The position numbers were made by a program, and so were the translations under genes. A model generated the notes under the pieces. It was given only the letters and a program-made list of their open reading frames with translations. It was not told the origin of the DNA and made no database searches. DNA of 45,494 nt from Calditrichota bacterium (GTDB taxonomy: Bacteria > Calditrichota > Calditrichia > RBG-13-44-9 > J042): positions 1-45,494 of the forward strand of contig RFHE01000177.1 in NCBI GenBank assembly GCA_003696445.1, written 5' to 3'. This document shows positions 16,364-25,076 of the stretch, in pieces. Each line of letters opens with the position of its first letter. The stretch's first letter is position 1.

Positions 16364-18202
16364 ATGGCAAAGAAACTGGTTGAATGTGTTCCTAATTTTT
16401 CAGAAGGGCGGAATAAAGAGGTTATCGATCAAATTACTGCGGCCATTCGCTCGGTGCCGGAGGTAGAATTGCTTTCGGTGGAAATGGGCGCCGATGTTAA
16501 CCGGACAGTGATTACCTTTATCGGCCCTCCGGAGCCGGTAGCCGAGGCGGCTTTTCGTGCTATTGCCAAGGCCACCGAATTGATTGACATGCGCCAGCAC
16601 AAAGGGGCCCATCCGCGCATGGGAGCCACTGACGTGTGCCCTTTTGTTCCCGTGAGTGGGGTCACCATGGAAGAGGTGGTGGAACTCTCCCGTCGGGTGG
16701 CGCGCCGGGTCGGCGAGGAATTGGGTATTCCGGTTTACTTGTACGAATATTCGGCCACACGGCCGGAACGGCGCAGCCTGGCCAACATTCGGGCTGGAGA
16801 GTACGAGGGCCTACCAGAAAAATTAAAGGATCCAGCCTGGAAACCGGACTTCGGGCCTGCTGAGTTCAATCCCAAAACGGGTGCCACCGTCATCGGGGCC
16901 CGGGAATTTTTAATTGCTTACAACATTACGCTCAACACCCGGGACAAGCAGCTGGCCATGGACATTGCCTTCGAATTACGCGAAAAAGGCCGCAGCGTAC
17001 GCACGGGTAATATTCATCCGGTGTACATGCGAGGCGAGCTTGTGAAATACCAGGAAAATCATTTCCCCTGCGGCAGTTGCTCCTTTGTTGGCAAGACCAT
17101 TGAGGAGACCGCGGTCCATTGCCAGCAAGCGCATGGCTACGACCTGGTGGCATTACTCAAGCAACACGGGATCGACCCCTCCAACCCCGTGGGACGTTCG
17201 GTCAAGAAACCGGGCAAATTTAAACATTGCCGGGCCATCGGCTGGTATGTAAAGGAGTACGGCCGTGCTCAGATTTCCTGCAACCTGACCAATTACAAAG
17301 TGACCCCACCACATCTGGTGCTGGAAGAGGCCCGCCGACTGGCTGCTGAACGAGGGCTAGTGGTTACTGGTAGCGAAATTGTAGGGCTGGTGCCCTTCGA
17401 CGCGATTTATCAGGCCGGGTTGTTTTACTTGAGCCGCCAGGGCTACACCACCGGGCTACCGGTCAAGGATGTGCTTGAGGCCGCCATCCATTCAATGGGG
17501 CTGAACGATGTGGCCCCCTTTGTGCCTGAGGAAAAGATTTTGGGATTGCCTCGGATGCCGCGCAACGCCCTGATGGCCATGCGCGCCGATGAACTGGTTC
17601 ATGAAGTCAGCAGGGAAACCCCGGCACCCGGCGGTGGTTCCATTGCCGCCCTGGCCGGCGCGCTGGGGAGCGCACTGGCTGCCATGGTCAGCAACCTCAC
17701 TGTGGGCAAAAAAGGCTACCAACAGGTTTGGCCGGAGCTGGACCAATTGGCTCGCCAAGCCCAAAAGGTGAAGGACCAGTTGATTGAAGCGGTGGATGCG
17801 GACACCCAGGCCTTCAACGACTATCTGGAAGCCCTGCGCCTGCCCCAAAACAACGAAGAGGAAATAAAACAACGCCAGCAAGCCATTCAGGAAGGTTTAA
17901 AAAAAGCCGTACAAGTGCCTTTGCAAACCGCCCGTTTAAGCCTGGAGGCCCTTCAACTTTGCCGGCAGGCGGCGGAAAAAGGCAATGTCAATTCCATGAC
18001 CGATGCCGGGGTTGGAGCACAGATGGCCTATGCCGGGGTTGTTGGCGGGGTGTTCAACGTGCTCACCAACTTGGGCGATATTGCAGATATCCGCTACGTT
18101 GAGGAAATGAAAGCCACCTGCCAGAAATTGCGCCAGGAAGCCGAAGAGATTTTGCAGCATACGCTGGACCGGGTGGAAAATTACTTGGCGGACAAAACCT
18201 GA
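16364..18202 (+). CDS. ftcD: Bifunctional glutamate formiminotransferase/formimino-THF cyclodeaminase
   Basis: The 612-residue fusion transfers the formimino group from formiminoglutamate to tetrahydrofolate and then cyclodeaminates it, the last part of one histidine breakdown route. The transferase half begins LVECVPNFSEGRN and includes HKGAHPRMGATDVCPFVP and YEYSATRPERR. The cyclodeaminase half starts near residue 400 with DELVHEVSRETPAPGGGSIA and ends in a helical tail. Between them sits an insertion with CGSC (236-239), His252 and His257, giving C-x2-C-x12-H-x4-H spacing, followed by GRSVKKPGKFKHCRAIGWY. The start ATG 16364 is close behind the small unknown gene. Truncated hutU, which makes the precursor, lies at the window's far end. 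No hutH or hutI is seen here. Confidence 0.95.
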   Translation: MAKKLVECVPNFSEGRNKEVIDQITAAIRSVPEVELLSVEMGADVNRTVITFIGPPEPVAEAAFRAIAKATELIDMRQHKGAHPRMGATDVCPFVPVSGVTMEEVVELSRRVARRVGEELGIPVYLYEYSATRPERRSLANIRAGEYEGLPEKLKDPAWKPDFGPAEFNPKTGATVIGAREFLIAYNITLNTRDKQLAMDIAFELREKGRSVRTGNIHPVYMRGELVKYQENHFPCGSCSFVGKTIEETAVHCQQAHGYDLVALLKQHGIDPSNPVGRSVKKPGKFKHCRAIGWYVKEYGRAQISCNLTNYKVTPPHLVLEEARRLAAERGLVVTGSEIVGLVPFDAIYQAGLFYLSRQGYTTGLPVKDVLEAAIHSMGLNDVAPFVPEEKILGLPRMPRNALMAMRADELVHEVSRETPAPGGGSIAALAGALGSALAAMVSNLTVGKKGYQQVWPELDQLARQAQKVKDQLIEAVDADTQAFNDYLEALRLPQNNEEEIKQRQQAIQEGLKKAVQVPLQTARLSLEALQLCRQAAEKGNVNSMTDAGVGAQMAYAGVVGGVFNVLTNLGDIADIRYVEEMKATCQKLRQEAEEILQHTLDRVENYLADKT

Positions 18203-18223
18203 TTTAGCAGCCGGGTTTTCATA

Positions 18224-18258
18224 TTAAAAGCCCCGAACAGGGAACCTATTCGGGGCTT
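18224..18258 (-). terminator. Terminator between ftcD and the hybrid kinase
   Basis: AAGCCCCGAA (18228-18237) and TTCGGGGCTT (18249-18258) form a perfect ten-base stem with an 11-base loop. On the minus strand the stem runs into a TTTTAATAT tract, so it suits the kinase transcript (stop at 18344). On the plus strand no U-run follows, but it may also help end ftcD transcripts. Confidence 0.8.
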
Positions 18259-18343
18259 CGAGTTAGAGGGGAATGTTCCCGTTGCAGCAACTTCCCTGTC
18301 ACCAGCAATTCACATCCCTGTGTCCGGCCATTCCCTTCCAGAA

Positions 18344-20683
18344 TTAACTTGCTTGCAAAGTTCGTTCAATAATATCGACCAGATCTTTGATCTGGTAAGG
18401 CTTCTTGAGAAAATTTTTAGCGCCCCTGCGCCGCAACTCTTCGAATTTGGCCGGTGGTGCATAACCACTGGAAAAAACGATGGGAAAATCGGGCGCCTCT
18501 TCCCAGATCCGCGTGGCGGCTTCCAGGCCATCCATCACCGGCATTTGGATATCCATTAAAATCACATCGATTTCATGGCGATGCTTTTGAAATAATTGCA
18601 CTGCTTCCTGGCCATTACTGGCTTCAAAAATTCGATATTTGAGGGTGCTGAGCATGGACTTTAGACTGCTGCGCAGCATCTCCTCATCGTCCACCACCAG
18701 AATGCGCCACTTGCCGGGTTGAGCCTGTAGAGCATGGCCATTGCTGTTTTGAATTTTTCGAGAAGTGGCCGGCAGGTAAATTGTGAACCGGCTCCCGTGC
18801 CCGGGCTGGGAGCTTACATCGATGTACCCGCGATAACTGCGGACAATGCCGTAAACCATGCTTAATCCCAGACCAGTGCCTTTTTCCTTTTTCTTGGCGG
18901 TGAAAAAGGGATCGAAAATTCGATCTAAAATCTCTTTGCTCATGCCGATGCCGGTATCCACCACTTCCAGTTTCACGTATCGTCCCGGCTTTAACTGCGG
19001 TATCATGCTTTCAGCATCGACCAACTCCAGATTTTCGGTTCGATACAGCAGCGTCCCCCCATTCGGCATGGCATCCACAGCATTCATGGAAAGATTCATT
19101 AAGATTTGTTCGATCTGGGTTCGATCCGCCTCCACGTTCCAAAGATTTTCATCCAGTTGGGCGCGGATATCGATGTTTTTATTTACCACCCGCCCAATCA
19201 TGGTCTGGAATTCCCGAATCAGATCATTGAGGTTAAACACCTCCATTTTCCCGCCTTTGCTACCCCGGGCAAAGGAGAGAATCTGGCTGGTAAGATCGGC
19301 TGCTTTGGAGGTGGCTTTCTCGATGGTTTCCACCATAGGCACCAGTTCAGCATCGGACGCCAATCTCATTTTCAGCATCTGGGCAGTGGGTAAAATGATG
19401 GCCAGAATGTTGTTGAAGTCGTGGGCAATGCCGCCAGCCAGTTTCCCCATGCTCTCCAGACGTTGGGTTCGGTTCAGTTGCCGCTCCAATTCGGTTTCCC
19501 GGGTCACATCCTTGATGATAAAAATCATACCCACTGCCTGGCTGTTTTCCCCAAGCAGGGGTTGCGTGCGTACCTCCAGCAGTCGGGTGGAAACACTGGA
19601 TAGCTTAAATTCGATACGAAATGTGCTTTCGATCTTCGCCCGGGTCACTTCTCGTAGTTTCCCCTGAAACTTGCCATCAAGGAAAACCTTTTCGGCAAGC
19701 AGATTAGCATTTTTCAACCGAGAACGGTCCTTGATTTTTAACACTTCAACCAGTTCGTCATTGAACCATCGGATTTCCCCACCCTCGGTCACCACCAGCA
19801 GTCCAATCGGAATTTGGTGGAAGATTTGTAGCACTTCTTCCTGTATCTGACGCAATTGCCGCGTGGCCAATCTGACTTTTTCTTCCAGGTGTTCGGAGTA
19901 TTCATGTAACTGAGCAGTCAGTTCTTCCTGCCGCGTCTGGTAACTTTTCAATCGAGCAATCATTTCGTTAAACTTGCTGGCCAGAAATCCCAGCTCATCC
20001 TCCCGTTCAACCTTCAGGCGAAAGTCGAAATTGCCCTTACTTACCTGCTCGGTTCCGGCAACCAACTGCTGTACCGGGGCCAGAACACTCTCGGACACTT
20101 TCTGTACCCCCCAAATAACCAGCAAAATTAGCAAAATGCCCACGGTAAGCGAAAGCCAGCGCACCTGCCTCGCCACCTGCTCGATGTGCTGGTAATTCAG
20201 TCCCAGCAACACTGTACCCCAATAAGTCCCATTGGTGCGAATAGGCTGGTAAACCTCCAGCAGGGCCCGGGTAGGGAAGTATTCAAACAGGTAATCCGCT
20301 TGCCGGACCTGCCTTAACAGGGTAGGGTTTAAATTGACCAGGTTCAGGAGCGTGTCGTAGGGCTGTGGAGCCGACCAGGCAAACACTTTGTCGTCCCCAT
20401 TTAACACACTGACAAAAACGATGTCGCTCTGATCGGTTACCCGTGCCAGATTTTGATAAAGGGAGATTTCATCCGAGTGCAGCAGGGCCGGCAGGGCCAC
20501 ATTGGCCAGATTTTCTGCAATCTGGCGTGCTCGTAACTCCATCTGAGTTTGTATTAAATGGGTGTAAAAGGTCTGTACGGTCACCAGAATAACGCTGAAA
20601 AGGACGAGCAGAACAATCCCGATCAGTACAGTCAGTTGAGAGGCGATAGGTAATCGGCGAACGCGGTTTATCAGTCGTTTCAT
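18344..20683 (-). CDS. Hybrid sensor histidine kinase (HAMP-PAS-HK-REC)
   Basis: This is an inner-membrane signalling kinase of about 779 residues. Membrane segments lie near residues 17-38 and 176-192 and enclose a periplasmic sensor of about 135 residues. HAMP follows (about 200-250), then a coiled coil, a PAS domain (about 290-400), the H-box LAGGIAHDFNNIL with the phospho-acceptor His near 421, the ATP-binding G boxes (VVDTGIGM and GTGLGLSMVYG), and a C-terminal receiver domain with LVVDDEE and the phospho-acceptor in LMDIQMPVMDG. The start is uncertain: ATG 20683 with AGAG five bases upstream, or GTG 20698. No separate response regulator is adjacent, so phosphorelay to a distant partner is likely. 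A diverged intergenic repeat lies just upstream. Confidence 0.93.
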   Translation of the reverse strand: MKRLINRVRRLPIASQLTVLIGIVLLVLFSVILVTVQTFYTHLIQTQMELRARQIAENLANVALPALLHSDEISLYQNLARVTDQSDIVFVSVLNGDDKVFAWSAPQPYDTLLNLVNLNPTLLRQVRQADYLFEYFPTRALLEVYQPIRTNGTYWGTVLLGLNYQHIEQVARQVRWLSLTVGILLILLVIWGVQKVSESVLAPVQQLVAGTEQVSKGNFDFRLKVEREDELGFLASKFNEMIARLKSYQTRQEELTAQLHEYSEHLEEKVRLATRQLRQIQEEVLQIFHQIPIGLLVVTEGGEIRWFNDELVEVLKIKDRSRLKNANLLAEKVFLDGKFQGKLREVTRAKIESTFRIEFKLSSVSTRLLEVRTQPLLGENSQAVGMIFIIKDVTRETELERQLNRTQRLESMGKLAGGIAHDFNNILAIILPTAQMLKMRLASDAELVPMVETIEKATSKAADLTSQILSFARGSKGGKMEVFNLNDLIREFQTMIGRVVNKNIDIRAQLDENLWNVEADRTQIEQILMNLSMNAVDAMPNGGTLLYRTENLELVDAESMIPQLKPGRYVKLEVVDTGIGMSKEILDRIFDPFFTAKKKEKGTGLGLSMVYGIVRSYRGYIDVSSQPGHGSRFTIYLPATSRKIQNSNGHALQAQPGKWRILVVDDEEMLRSSLKSMLSTLKYRIFEASNGQEAVQLFQKHRHEIDVILMDIQMPVMDGLEAATRIWEEAPDFPIVFSSGYAPPAKFEELRRRGAKNFLKKPYQIKDLVDIIERTLQAS

Positions 20684-20863
20684 TTTTTCTCTGGTCACTC
20701 TGGCATCAAGCTCTATATCGTCAGTTTGAGCAAAATTTTTAAGCCTTTTTGTTTAAACCTTTCCAGGCAGCAAAGCCCAGTAGATGAAGAGAGAGCCTGG
20801 TTATTCTCCCTGTACCCAACAGAGATCGGCTCGGGGTTGTCCAAAAAGGTTTGATTGCTGTAA

Positions 20864-21098
20864 TTTTATGCAAACAACTATTTCACTTGCACAGGACTTA
20901 AGTCAACTCTCCCCCCAACCCACTCTTTTGCAAGAGAGGGGGCGAAGGGGGTGAGTTCACTACCAATAAAGGGATACAAGGTTGTTGGTTTTGCCAAAGT
21001 TGTCGTATTTCGTTGAAAAACTGCAAGTGTAATCACTCCACTAATAAAAACGACTATATGCAACTATTCGCAACCATATTCAATTTGCTTTGCTTTTT
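20864..21098. repeat. Diverged intergenic repeat, copy A
   Basis: This stretch matches 33146-33375 in the same orientation through five collinear blocks. TTTTATGCAAA is at 20864 here and 33146 there, TTTCACTTGCA at 20881 and 33165, a 17-of-20 match starting ATACAA at 20974 and 33251, TGCAACTATT at 21059 and 33336, and TTGCTTTGCTTTTT at 21085 and 33362. Spacing is kept to within a few bases. It covers the gap between the M64 peptidase and the hybrid kinase and reaches into the last five codons of the peptidase gene. No ORF in it is convincing. The gap from 20699 to 20863 shows nothing further. Confidence 0.8.
20906..20956. other. Long imperfect hairpin inside repeat copy A
   Basis: The left arm (20906-20926, C-rich) and the right arm (20932-20956, G-rich) are largely complementary around a short TTGC loop: ACTCTCCCCCC pairs with GGGGGTGAGT-type sequence and CACTCTT with AAGAG. 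About twenty pairs with a few mismatches form. The corresponding part of copy B is C-rich on the left but has lost most of the pairing. Confidence 0.6.
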
Positions 21099-22543
21099 GG
21101 ATAACCCCGGCCCGTGTAGTAATCAATCACCCGGGTGATGGCTTCCTGACACACTGGGTCGAAGTCCTGCAAGCCTTTACTGAACATAATGCAATTCAGC
21201 GCAGGCCGATAGATGCCGCTGGAGACATACCCCCCTCCCTCAAAAGCACCGACTTTACCCGCGTAGGGTTGGCTGGCGAAGAATTGTTTCAGCCAATGCT
21301 GATAGGTTAGTTCGGCCTGCCGAATTTGCTCCTCGGAGGCCCCCTTGGCGCGCAACCGGCTTACCTGCCGGCGGAATTCCCCGGTTTTTGCCTCGTAGGT
21401 AGCCTTGTCCCAGGGGGTCGGAATGGGGGTTCCCGGCTCCACAAGATGCTTCCATTTCAACTGAGCTGGATCGGCCAGGGCGGTTAAATTGGGCTCCCAC
21501 GGTTCAGTACCTTCCGGATAAAAATCCTGATAAGCCACTGTGCTGCTAAAGTACTCATCCCCTAAACCGGCAAAGCTGTGGCCGAATTCGTGCACCATCA
21601 CGTACGTACTCCAGGGATTATCCACCGTGGTGCAAGCATACAAGTTGTAGATCCCCCCACCCCCGTAGCGATTGGTGTTTACCAGAATCACAATGGCATC
21701 GAAAGGCGCTTTTTCAGCAATGTTCTGAAGGCTCCGATTATCATCAGTCATTAAATAGCGGGGCAACCCGAATGTACCGAAGGAAGCATTCAGCGGGGTA
21801 GTGCGGTACTGCTTTTTACCGGGCTCATCCACTCCGGAATCCGGAGAAGCAACAAAAACGGCGTAGCAATTGAACCGGTTTTGCACTTTGAGGAACGGGT
21901 CCACCGAAAACAGTGCCTTCATCATCCGCCGGGCATCGGTTAAAAACTTGGATCGTTGATTTGCGGTGTAACCCTCGGCCACAAACACGACGTCCACGCG
22001 CTCCTGCGGATTACCGGTCTTTTGAAGGATGGTCATTTCTGCTTGCGGCAGGGCAGGTTCCGGATGAATGACCAGGCTATCTGGGTGAAAAACCTGTTGG
22101 AAAACCACGCGTGTAAACCGATTATTGGCATCCCGGCGAAGGATGCTCAGCCGGAAGGAACGTCTAGGCAAGGGAAGGCGAAGGGTTTCGCCGAAAGTGC
22201 GGTGCGCCCCTCTACCAGCCTCGGCCGTGGTTTGCCATTCATTGAACAGGGTAGAAAAACCGCGAGCGTAAATCAATTGCTGGCTCTCAAGATCCTCTAC
22301 TCTGGCCTGATACAGGCCCAGGGGTGGTGGATCGGCCAGGCCGGTGCTCGGACCATTCCATCCTTCCCGAACCCACAGGCGATCCACCGTGTACTGCTCG
22401 TTTTTCTTCCCGCCGGTATGAAACAGATCGATCCGCAGGGTGCGGTTGAAAAACCAGCGAGCAAACGAATCCTGAGCCCGGGCGGCGTTTGTCTGCAACA
22501 CAAGCAACGCTCCTACGATCATCCAACAGCAATGGACCCGCAT
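21080..22543 (-). CDS. Secreted M64-family metallopeptidase (IgA-peptidase-like)
   Basis: The 487-residue protein starts at ATG 22543, with AGGAGGT eight bases upstream, and begins with a signal peptide (MRVHCCWMIVGALLVLQTNA, then ARAQ cleavage). An N-terminal M64_N-like beta domain is followed by a catalytic domain with VDVVFVAEGYT, DAIVILVNTNRYGGGGIYNL and the zinc motif HEFGHSFAGLGDEY, which fits the HExxH plus downstream acidic ligand of peptidase family M64. Founding members cleave IgA, but most environmental members have unknown substrates. It is probably periplasmic or secreted. The C-terminal codons (KSKAN) lie inside the repeat copy described separately. It follows acyl-CoA dehydrogenase on the same strand but a stem-loop separates them. 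Confidence 0.9.
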   Translation of the reverse strand: MRVHCCWMIVGALLVLQTNAARAQDSFARWFFNRTLRIDLFHTGGKKNEQYTVDRLWVREGWNGPSTGLADPPPLGLYQARVEDLESQQLIYARGFSTLFNEWQTTAEAGRGAHRTFGETLRLPLPRRSFRLSILRRDANNRFTRVVFQQVFHPDSLVIHPEPALPQAEMTILQKTGNPQERVDVVFVAEGYTANQRSKFLTDARRMMKALFSVDPFLKVQNRFNCYAVFVASPDSGVDEPGKKQYRTTPLNASFGTFGLPRYLMTDDNRSLQNIAEKAPFDAIVILVNTNRYGGGGIYNLYACTTVDNPWSTYVMVHEFGHSFAGLGDEYFSSTVAYQDFYPEGTEPWEPNLTALADPAQLKWKHLVEPGTPIPTPWDKATYEAKTGEFRRQVSRLRAKGASEEQIRQAELTYQHWLKQFFASQPYAGKVGAFEGGGYVSSGIYRPALNCIMFSKGLQDFDPVCQEAITRVIDYYTGRGYPKSKAN

Positions 22544-22645
22544 ATTCGGTACCTCCTGAGTTTCCTGCAACAGAACCTTTCTGGCTGAAGCTACAGGGCG
22601 GTAGCCAAAGCAGGGGAAAGGAAGGTTCACATGACCCCGCAATGC

Positions 22646-22671
22646 GGTGCCGCCGGAGAGGTAGCGGCACC
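22646..22671 (-). terminator. 3' stem-loop after acyl-CoA dehydrogenase, no U-tract
   Basis: GGTGCCGC (22646-22653) and GCGGCACC (22664-22671) form a perfect eight-base stem with a ten-base loop, starting 19 bases after the stop codon. A second small palindrome, CCGCAATGCGG, abuts it. No U-run follows on the minus strand. It may be an atypical terminator or a leader structure of the M64 gene. Confidence 0.5.
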
Positions 22672-22689
22672 TTCATGGGAACATCTTTT

Positions 22690-23847
22690 TTACTTTTTAA
22701 ACAGCAGATACTTGGCGATGGTCTGCAACTGCATGTTGGAGGTACCTTCGTAGATTTGTCCGATCTTGGCATCCCGATAGAACTTTTCCACAGGGTATTC
22801 CTTAGTGTAGCCATAGCCCCCGAAAATTTCGATCATGCGGGAGGTGACCCTTTCGGCATAGACCGAGGAAAACAACTTGGCCATGGCCGCTTCCTTCAAA
22901 AAGGATTGACCGGCGTCTTTCAGCCGGGCGGCATTGTACACCAGGTTGCGCGAAGCCTCCAGAAAGGTTGCCGCCTCGGCAATCTGGAATTGAACGGCCT
23001 GAAATTTAGCAATGATCTGGCCAAATTGCTCGCGCTCCAGCGCATACTTCATCCCTGCTTCCAGGGCGCCTTCCATGATGCCGACCATCTGAGCCCCGAT
23101 GCCAATCCGGCCTTCATTCAGCGTTTCGATGGCCACCTTGTAGCCTTTACCCACCTCGCCAATAATGTTTTCTTTGGGCACGATGCAATCTTCCAAGATC
23201 AGCTCGCAGGTGCTGGAAGCTCGGATGCCCAGTTTGTCTTCTTTTTTTCCCACCGCAAATCCAGGAAAGTCGCGTTCCACAAGGAAAGCCGTGATGCCTT
23301 TGTAGCCCAGATCGGGATTGACATTGGCATAGACGATAAAAATGTCGGCTTCGGCAGCACTGGTGATCCACATTTTCCTTCCGTTAAGCACATAATGGTC
23401 ACCCTTTTCCACCGCCCGGGTTTGCAGGCCGAAGGCGTCGCTGCCGGAGTTGGGTTCAGAGAGAGCATAGGCACCCACCGCTTCGCTGCACAGCCGGGGC
23501 AAATAGCGCTTTTTCAGATCCTCGTTCGCCCAGCGCAGCAAACAGTTGTTCACCAGTGTATTCTGAACATCCACGTAAATGGCGGCCGAAGCATCCACCC
23601 GAGCCAATTCCTCGACGGCCAGAATGGCCATAAAGAAGGAGGCACCCGTACCGCCATATTCCTCCGGTACCTCAACCCCCATTAAGCCCAATTCAAAAAA
23701 CTTCTGGAGCAATTCGGGTTTAAAAGTAGCCTTTTCGTCCATTTCCCGCACGTGCGGTGCAATTTCGGTTTCGGCAAATTCGCGTACCATATCTCGAAAC
23801 ATCGCTTCTTCTTCACTAAGTACTGTCAGGGGACCTGAAACATCCAT
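22690..23847 (-). CDS. Acyl-CoA dehydrogenase
   Basis: This FAD enzyme oxidises acyl-CoA to trans-2-enoyl-CoA in fatty-acid or branched-chain amino-acid breakdown and passes electrons to ETF. The 385-residue length is standard. Visible family motifs include GVEVPEEYGGTGASF, AYALSEPNSGSDAFGL, WITSAAEADIFIV and the C-terminal IFGGYGYTKEYPVEKFYRDA. The catalytic base is probably the Glu in QIYEGTSNMQ, the position used by short-, medium- and branched-chain members. The start ATG 23847 follows AGGAGG nine bases upstream. It is divergent from the TPR gene and shares a promoter region with it. Chain-length specificity cannot be read reliably; a short/branched-chain type is most likely. No ETF or other beta-oxidation gene is nearby. 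Confidence 0.95.
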   Translation of the reverse strand: MDVSGPLTVLSEEEAMFRDMVREFAETEIAPHVREMDEKATFKPELLQKFFELGLMGVEVPEEYGGTGASFFMAILAVEELARVDASAAIYVDVQNTLVNNCLLRWANEDLKKRYLPRLCSEAVGAYALSEPNSGSDAFGLQTRAVEKGDHYVLNGRKMWITSAAEADIFIVYANVNPDLGYKGITAFLVERDFPGFAVGKKEDKLGIRASSTCELILEDCIVPKENIIGEVGKGYKVAIETLNEGRIGIGAQMVGIMEGALEAGMKYALEREQFGQIIAKFQAVQFQIAEAATFLEASRNLVYNAARLKDAGQSFLKEAAMAKLFSSVYAERVTSRMIEIFGGYGYTKEYPVEKFYRDAKIGQIYEGTSNMQLQTIAKYLLFKK

Positions 23848-23901
23848 GAGAAGCTTCCTCCTGGGTTTTATTTTCTGGTTAATTGGTGATTTTGGAAACT
23901 T

Positions 23902-23932
23902 TTTGTTCTCCGGATAAAACGGTGTATATTTT
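23902..23932 (+). promoter_or_regulatory. Candidate promoter of TPR gene
   Basis: TTTG (23902-23905), 19 bases, then TATATTTT (23925-23932), seven of eight matches to TAnnTTTG. The start codon at 24038 lies about 105 bases downstream. The -7 element overlaps the -10 of the divergent acyl-CoA dehydrogenase promoter. Confidence 0.45.
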
Positions 23933-23951
23933 CAACGGGTGTAGTGGTCAA
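23923..23951 (-). promoter_or_regulatory. Candidate sigma-70-type promoter of acyl-CoA dehydrogenase
   Basis: On the minus strand TTGACC (23946-23951), 17 bases, then TATACA (23923-23928). This is a close match to the general housekeeping consensus. It lies about 75 bases upstream of the start codon at 23847. Confidence 0.5.
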
Positions 23952-24037
23952 AGTTCTTCAAGGGCCCGCAATCCGCTTTATCCGGGTCGTTCAAGCTTCC
24001 TAAAAAACGACGAATTTAACGCCAGTTCAAGGAAATT

Positions 24038-24952
24038 ATGAATTCAGAAGAGCAGCAGGTTTTAAAACGCTTGAAAGCGGCTCGCAATGCTTACTTGAAA
24101 CGAAACTACGCGCGGGCCATTGAACATTATCGGTGGATTGAGCAGGCAATCCAGGACGATGAAAAAAATCTGCCCATTATCTGGATTGAACTGGGATGGA
24201 GCTATTACTACAACCACCAGTATGCCGAAGCTATTGAATATTTAAGCAAAGCGCTGGGCAGCTCCCACCTGAATGCCGAACAACGATTCGACTGCAATCG
24301 GATAATCGGTTTTGCCTACCAACAGCTCAACGAATGGGATCGGGCGATTGAATATTTGCAGGAAGCGCTTCGGCAGCCGGTTCAAGAAAGTACCAAACGC
24401 TACGCTTATTTTGAGCTGGGCAAAATTTACTTTATCCAGCGAGAGCTGGACGCCGCCGAATCGCACCTGCTGAAGGCGGACAAGCTATTCCGAATGGAGG
24501 AAAGCGACTACAAGTTCACCATCCACTACTATCTGGGTTTCATTGAATTTTTCCGAAAGCATTATGAACAAGCCCGCCGGCATTTTCAGTACATCATTCA
24601 GAATTCGGCCAGCAGCTCAACCCGGGCAACCGGATTTTTTGGATTGGCTCACCTTTTCTACGAAGAAAACGACTACCCGGCCCTTCTGGATGTGGTGGAA
24701 AAAATCGTTCAACTGGATCCCAACTTCTACGACAAAGAAACGCTGGGGTTCTTTGCCTGCCTGGCCTGCATGTATCTGTACAAGTGGGAAGAAATGGAAG
24801 ACTTTTTTCAGGAATTGAAAAAACGCTACCCTGCCGGACGATATGCCTCCTATTACCCCTTTTTTGAGGAAGCTTTACGGGAAAGAAAACTGCCCGACCC
24901 ATTTCAAAAACGCCGCGTGAAACCCGGAGGACTGCTGGACAACAAAAACTAA
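24038..24952 (+). CDS. Cytoplasmic tetratricopeptide-repeat protein
   Basis: The 304-residue protein is almost wholly helical repeats. TPR-type units can be seen in NYARAIEHYRWIEQAIQ, WIELGWSYYYNHQYAEAIEY, GFAYQQLNEWDRAIEYLQEA, FELGKIYFIQRELDAAESHL and the HYEQARRHFQYI unit, with family residues A, Y and G at the usual positions. No signal peptide is present. The C-terminal part is more divergent and ends with a charged tail. The start ATG 24038 follows AAGGAA. It is 24-125 bases upstream of the HD-GYP response regulator on the same strand, depending on that gene's start, so they may be co-transcribed. TPR proteins are scaffolds; the partner here is unknown. Confidence 0.88.
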   Translation: MNSEEQQVLKRLKAARNAYLKRNYARAIEHYRWIEQAIQDDEKNLPIIWIELGWSYYYNHQYAEAIEYLSKALGSSHLNAEQRFDCNRIIGFAYQQLNEWDRAIEYLQEALRQPVQESTKRYAYFELGKIYFIQRELDAAESHLLKADKLFRMEESDYKFTIHYYLGFIEFFRKHYEQARRHFQYIIQNSASSSTRATGFFGLAHLFYEENDYPALLDVVEKIVQLDPNFYDKETLGFFACLACMYLYKWEEMEDFFQELKKRYPAGRYASYYPFFEEALRERKLPDPFQKRRVKPGGLLDNKN

Positions 24953-25076
24953 TTCGCCTTCGCCATGGAGGCCCCGTGTCCGAACAACTTTCCCGGTCAA
25001 GTCAACTCGCCCTTTCGCCGATGATTTACCCTTCAGCCGTTGATTGGAAGATTTTTGCCCAAAGTTCGATCAAAGG

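Noticed and set aside
22489-23685. 398-residue plus-strand ORF opposite acyl-CoA dehydrogenase
   Set aside because: The minus strand is a textbook acyl-CoA dehydrogenase; this frame is open by codon bias only.
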